Assembly: GCA_031292145.1 (NCBI GenBank)
Contig: JARLHR010000235.1
Location: 1-35,458 of the forward strand
Direction of reading: 5' to 3'
DNA: 35,458 bases
DNA from: Clostridium sp.
GTDB lineage: Bacteria; Bacillota; Clostridia; Clostridiales; Clostridiaceae
Shown: positions 32,784 to 35,458 of the stretch, piece by piece
Layout: every line of letters begins with the position of its first letter
Numbering within the stretch: position 1 is the stretch's first letter
Notes under the pieces: model-generated
What the model saw: only the letters and a program-made list of their open reading frames with translations
The model's database searches: none
Told to the model about the DNA's origin: nothing
Position numbers and translations under genes: made by a program

Positions 32784-33773
32784 ATGAATTGTAAAAAATG
32801 TGGAGAGCCTTTAAACGAAGGAGATATATTTTGTGAAGCATGTGGAACCAAGGTTAAATCAGAAGAATTATCAAATGGAGTTTCGAAGATTTTAAGGGAC
32901 AAGTTTTTTTGTAACTGTGGTTTAGGCAAGGGAGTACCAGATGAAGATGGATATTGTGAAATTTGCGGAATGAAAATGGTAGAAAAGCCTGAAAGGCAAT
33001 TAGAAGAGAAGGAAGAAGAAATTTCTAAAGAACTAGCTATGGTTTCAAATATAGGAAAAAGGCATATTGATAATGAAGATTCAGGAAGAGTTCTTATTAG
33101 TAAAAAGGGAGCAGAAATTTTAATTGTTGCTGATGGCGTATCTTCATCAATAAATGCTACGAGTGCTTCTAGTAAAGCGGTACAAATTGTAGGAGATATT
33201 TTAATGGAGTATGACTTTGGTCAAGATCCAGAGGAATTAATAATTAAATCCATTGATACTGCTCATAAAGCAATAATGGACTTGACAAGTGATGAGGAAA
33301 CAAAAGAATGTGACGGTCCTGAGACTACAATTGTAGCAGCTATAAATGACGAGGATCAAATTATAATTGGATGGGTTGGAGACAGCAGGGCATATTTAAT
33401 AGATGAAAATAAAGAAATGCAATTAACAGTAGATGACTCTTGGGTTGAAGAAATGATTAGAGATGGACAACTAACAAGAGAAGCAGCTATGCATGATAAA
33501 AGAGCTCATTACATTACTCAGGTTCTTGGAATGAAAGATGATGATATAGATATTCATACTATTAAAATACAAAATAAAACGGAAAAGATGTTATTACTTT
33601 GTTCAGATGGCTTATGGAATTATTTCCAAAGAGAAGGTGAGTTTGCCAAAGTTATAAGTGATTATAAAAATAAAAAAGCCTTAACATTATGCCATTCTTT
33701 GGTTGATAAAGGAAATCTTTGTGGAGGGCATGATAATATAACAGTGGCTATACTTATGTCAAAAGGGAAATAA
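32784..33773 (+). CDS. Zinc-ribbon PP2C-type protein phosphatase
   Basis: This 329-residue protein has two N-terminal zinc ribbons (C3/C6/C17/C20 and C43/C45/C58/C61). The second (GVPDEDGYCEICG) resembles the first ribbon of the neighbouring PknG. An acidic linker leads to a PP2C domain (about 85-328). The metal ligands are in NEDSGRV, VADGVSS (normally DGMGG), GWVGDSRAYLI, CSDGLW and GGHDNITV. Such Mn/Mg-dependent enzymes remove phosphate from Ser/Thr and are the natural opponents of Hanks-type kinases. There is no membrane segment, so it should act in the cytosol. AAGGAG at 32769-32774 precedes ATG 32784. The TAA stop lies inside a family A repeat. Confidence 0.94.
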   Translation: MNCKKCGEPLNEGDIFCEACGTKVKSEELSNGVSKILRDKFFCNCGLGKGVPDEDGYCEICGMKMVEKPERQLEEKEEEISKELAMVSNIGKRHIDNEDSGRVLISKKGAEILIVADGVSSSINATSASSKAVQIVGDILMEYDFGQDPEELIIKSIDTAHKAIMDLTSDEETKECDGPETTIVAAINDEDQIIIGWVGDSRAYLIDENKEMQLTVDDSWVEEMIRDGQLTREAAMHDKRAHYITQVLGMKDDDIDIHTIKIQNKTEKMLLLCSDGLWNYFQREGEFAKVISDYKNKKALTLCHSLVDKGNLCGGHDNITVAILMSKGK

Positions 33774-33844
33774 GGCACATGAAAGAAAATAACAAGTCCG
33801 CAATATGTTTGAAGATGGACTTGTTATTTTTTGAATGTGCCTAA
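33771..33844 (+). repeat. Family A hairpin ending the PknG cassette
   Basis: TAAGGCACAT (33771-33780, TAA is the PP2C stop) pairs with ATGTGCCTAA (33835-33844). Inside, AAAATAACAAGTCC pairs with GGACTTGTTATTTT around a 17-base centre. The long stem with an internal T-run should also terminate transcription. Confidence 0.88.
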
Positions 33845-33957
33845 GAAGGGCTGCCGAAAGATAGATTTTTAGTACAATATAATTAGGTTTTAATCAAAAC
33901 TTAATCAATATATTGTGCTATTTTTTTATGTAATTAAAATATATAAATTGACAACAA

Positions 33958-33993
33958 AACTGTAACATAACTGTGACATTATTATTGTATCAT
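33958..33993 (+). promoter_or_regulatory. PhoP-box-like direct repeat and -10
   Basis: AACTGTAACAT (33958-33968) is followed directly by AACTGTGACAT (33969-33979), an 11-bp phased repeat like the Pho box (CTGTNAC/TTNACA). TATCAT at 33988-33993 could be the -10, with the box in place of the -35. It would drive the lipoprotein gene through the large repeat at 34006-34169. Confidence 0.45.
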
Positions 33994-34005
33994 TTGAAAT
34001 AGTAA

Positions 34006-34169
34006 TAAGGCACATGAAAAAAAATAATAGACCAAAGATGCGAAGTATATTTTGCGCCAGACAAAGAAGCAATTTATGCTCATAGCGGGCCTATTAGGTT
34101 AAATTGCTGATGCAGTATGGTGCAAAATAGGCAAGCATACTAGTCTATTATTTTTTTGAATGTGCCTAA
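34006..34169. repeat. Family A repeat, long nested copy
   Basis: The ends are TAAGGCACAT (34006-34015) and ATGTGCCTAA (34160-34169). Next come AATAATAGAC and a TCTATTATT right arm, then further inward ATTTTGCGCCA/TGGTGCAAAAT and AGCAATTTA/TAAATTGCT, with CCTATTAGG near the centre. The 164-nt unit can fold almost completely on itself. It lies between a possible promoter and the lipoprotein gene. Confidence 0.82.
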
Positions 34170-34202
34170 ACATACATAATATTTTATATTGGAGGAATTG
34201 AA

Positions 34203-34766
34203 ATGAAAAAGGTCATTTATATATTAGCAGGTGTAGCGTTAACAGCTACTTTAATGGTTGGATGTGGTGCTACAAATACTGCAAATACTCAAAGTAAACA
34301 AGATACTCAAAGTGCTTCAACTAATGATGGATCAAATAAGCAAAAGAATTTTCAAAAGGCAGATTTAGAAGGAGAAGTTGCAAGTGTAAATGGAAATAAA
34401 ATAACTCTAAAAGTTATTAAAACTCCTGATAGACCAGCAGGAAACGATCAAAAAAATGCAAGCAATGATAGTAATAAAACAAATTCAGACGCAAATAATA
34501 AAGATAAACAAGCATCTAATGGACAGCAAAAAAGACAGGTAGAGTATACAGGTGAAACTAAAGATATTACAATTGGCGATGGAGTGCAAATAAATACTAT
34601 GAATAGAGGCAAACAAGGTTCAGATGCAAAAAATCTTACTGCTAGTGATATAAAAGTTGGAGATGTACTTCAAGTAACTTATTCAGATAAGGATAAAGAA
34701 ACTGTTTCAAGTATTAATGTTAGACCAGCTGCAAATCAAAATGCAAATACAAATGATAAACAATAA
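34203..34766 (+). CDS. Small secreted lipoprotein, unknown function
   Basis: This 187-residue protein has a lipoprotein signal peptide: MKKVIYILAGVALTATLMVG followed by Cys21 as lipidated residue (LMVGC lipobox). The mature part is a low-complexity Asn/Gln/Lys/Asp/Ser-rich chain with a small repeated beta motif, EGEVASVNGNKITLKV (about 56-71) and KVGDVLQVTYSDKDKETVSS (about 150-170), resembling DUF5666-like outer-surface modules. No enzyme motif. TTGGAGGA at 34190-34197 precedes ATG 34203. It lies after the PknG cassette but has its own upstream elements, so it may not belong to that system. Confidence 0.85.
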   Translation: MKKVIYILAGVALTATLMVGCGATNTANTQSKQDTQSASTNDGSNKQKNFQKADLEGEVASVNGNKITLKVIKTPDRPAGNDQKNASNDSNKTNSDANNKDKQASNGQQKRQVEYTGETKDITIGDGVQINTMNRGKQGSDAKNLTASDIKVGDVLQVTYSDKDKETVSSINVRPAANQNANTNDKQ

Positions 34767-34837
34767 CATGATGAATTTAAAATAAGGGAGTATTATAGAT
34801 ACCCAACATGCATTTTAGATTTGTGTGATGACTCATC

Positions 34838-35125
34838 GAAATAAGTAACATATTGTGTTACGGTTTCTCTGGAATTTTGATGGATGATTCTACGACTAGA
34901 AGTTGTCACCAAAAAGCTTGCTTCAATGACAAGCATTGGACAAGCTTTTTGGGACAATTTCTAGTCAAGAATCATTACCATCAAAATTCCAATGAAACAC
35001 TCCACACAATATGTTACTTATTTCTAGTATAGCAACTTACTAAAAATTGTTCTTGTTTATGCAAAGCATAAGTCAAGCTTATAAATCTAACAAAAATGTA
35101 TGCAATTTCGGTAAACCACCACATA
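34838..35125 (-). repeat. Dispersed palindromic repeat, family B, copy 2 (reverse orientation)
   Basis: Outer arms 34838-34858 and 35004-35024 match perfectly over 21 bases. Inner blocks GGAATTTTGATGG (34871-34883) with CCATCAAAATTCC (34978-34990) and CCAAAAAGCTTG (34909-34920) with CAAGCTTTTTGG (34941-34952) are also perfect. On the minus strand it is preceded at 35120-35104 by GGTGGTTTACCGAAATT and then an ACATTTTTGTT block, the same head as copy 1 at 3222-3255. Confidence 0.82.
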
Positions 35126-35147
35126 AGTTTAGGTTTAAATTGGATAC

Positions 35148-35269
35148 CTATAGGAGGTTGTGATTAACCAATATCTCATAATTGTTAAATCCTCATGTAT
35201 CAATACATTAAGGACTTAGTTTTATCATATTTTTGCGCATAAAATAGACTTTATCACACCCTCCTATAG
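35148..35269. repeat. Inverted repeat with 17-bp arms
   Basis: CTATAGGAGGTTGTGAT (35148-35164) and ATCACACCCTCCTATAG (35253-35269) match at 16 of 17 positions. Between them lies a smaller hairpin with TCCT/AGGA and ATGTAT/ATACAT near 35190-35215. Confidence 0.75.
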
Positions 35270-35378
35270 ATAAACAATTTATGAATTAGATTTATACTTT
35301 AAAATATATACCATAATAGAAAGGACAGGTACTCTTTTGTGCAGTGTTACATTAGAGAATAAGTTGCAGGCATTTCTT

Positions 35379-35452
35379 CATCAGAAGTTGTTCCATTTTT
35401 GCTTGTCACGAGCTTGCCTCGGGAGCATGCTGAAATGGTGCAACTTCTGATG
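35379..35452. repeat. Palindromic unit at the right edge
   Basis: CATCAGAAGTTG (35379-35390) and CAACTTCTGATG (35441-35452) pair perfectly, with a further imperfect CCATTT/AAATGG stem inside. It has the same general design (long arms, GCTTG-containing centre) as the family B units. Confidence 0.75.
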
Positions 35453-35458
35453 TTAGAA

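Larger units (their letters stand above)
34767..35458. other. Gene-free array of long inverted repeats
   Basis: No credible gene is found in the last 690 bases. The stretch is filled by three palindromic units (34838-35024, 35148-35269, 35379-35452), and weaker similarity links the sequence at 34785-34825 with the reverse complement of 35080-35157. Confidence 0.7.

Noticed and set aside
25822-33773. TerY-P type tellurite/stress module (VWA plus kinase plus PP2C)
   Set aside because: The VWA, kinase and phosphatase trio looks similar, but no TerD, TerB, TerC or related genes are present and the kinase has clear PknG features, so a PknG cassette is the better description.
34203-34766. Lipoprotein as a GlnH substitute for the GlnX-like sensor
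   Set aside because: It is a lipoprotein near the cassette, but its low-complexity mature chain has no binding-protein fold and it has separate upstream elements beyond a terminator.
34838-35452. Integron attC sites or a CRISPR array
   Set aside because: The units are palindromic but lack the conserved GTTRRRY/RYYYAAC ends of attC and have no equal-length spaced direct repeats or cas genes.

Overview
The window is very AT-rich with dense, mostly co-oriented genes, strong AGGAGG-type ribosome binding sites, endospore coat genes, a T-box leader and clostridial-type GltX and thiol peroxidases. This points to a solventogenic or saccharolytic Clostridium (C. beijerinckii-like); the species is inferred from memory of protein families, not from a search. 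No rRNA, tRNA, CRISPR array, insertion sequence or transposase gene was seen.

Layout. 1-3376: spore coat locus, with a divergent glycosyltransferase start, two CotS-family kinase-like proteins and an unknown protein between them, closed by a long palindromic repeat. 3377-4785: a TetR regulator divergent from a small polytopic membrane protein resembling the Pyr4/PaxB family, with a good promoter and operator between them. 4834-5342: two tiny ORFs between palindromes. 5465-8795: a T-box leader followed by a divergent ThyX, a Nudix hydrolase and glutamyl-tRNA synthetase. 8910-12099: a membrane-anchored L,D-transpeptidase, a structured terminator-ended region and tandem glutathione-peroxidase-family genes. 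12255-13442: an HxlR regulator and a YbhB/PEBP protein. 13459-15636: a TetR regulator divergent from a membrane protein plus EFR1-type flavodoxin/ferredoxin operon, with overlapping face-to-face promoters on one 38-bp palindrome. 15929-22107: a methyltransferase, a DUF975 membrane protein, a 14-TM drug exporter and a Cache chemoreceptor. 22332-25611: a two-component system followed by a secreted or anchored cysteine phytase with a PhoP-box-like direct repeat upstream.

The most remarkable region is 25822-33773: six co-directional, closely spaced genes encoding a VWA-domain protein, a zinc-ribbon FHA protein, a GlnX-like membrane sensor with two outward helical domains, a soluble coiled-coil protein, a PknG-type Ser/Thr kinase (zinc ribbons, non-RD kinase domain, TPR tail) and a zinc-ribbon PP2C phosphatase. 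This is a complete writer/reader/eraser/sensor phosphosignalling cassette of the kind known from Actinobacteria (PknG-GlnX-GlnH-GarA). Here the binding-protein partner GlnH is missing and a coiled-coil protein sits in its place. A dispersed hairpin repeat (TAAGGCACAT...ATGTGCCTAA) supplies the stop codon of three genes in this cassette and recurs five times in the window.

33845-35458: a second PhoP-box-like promoter, a 164-nt nested palindrome, a small lipoprotein gene, and a gene-free array of long inverted repeats related to the one at the left end of the window.
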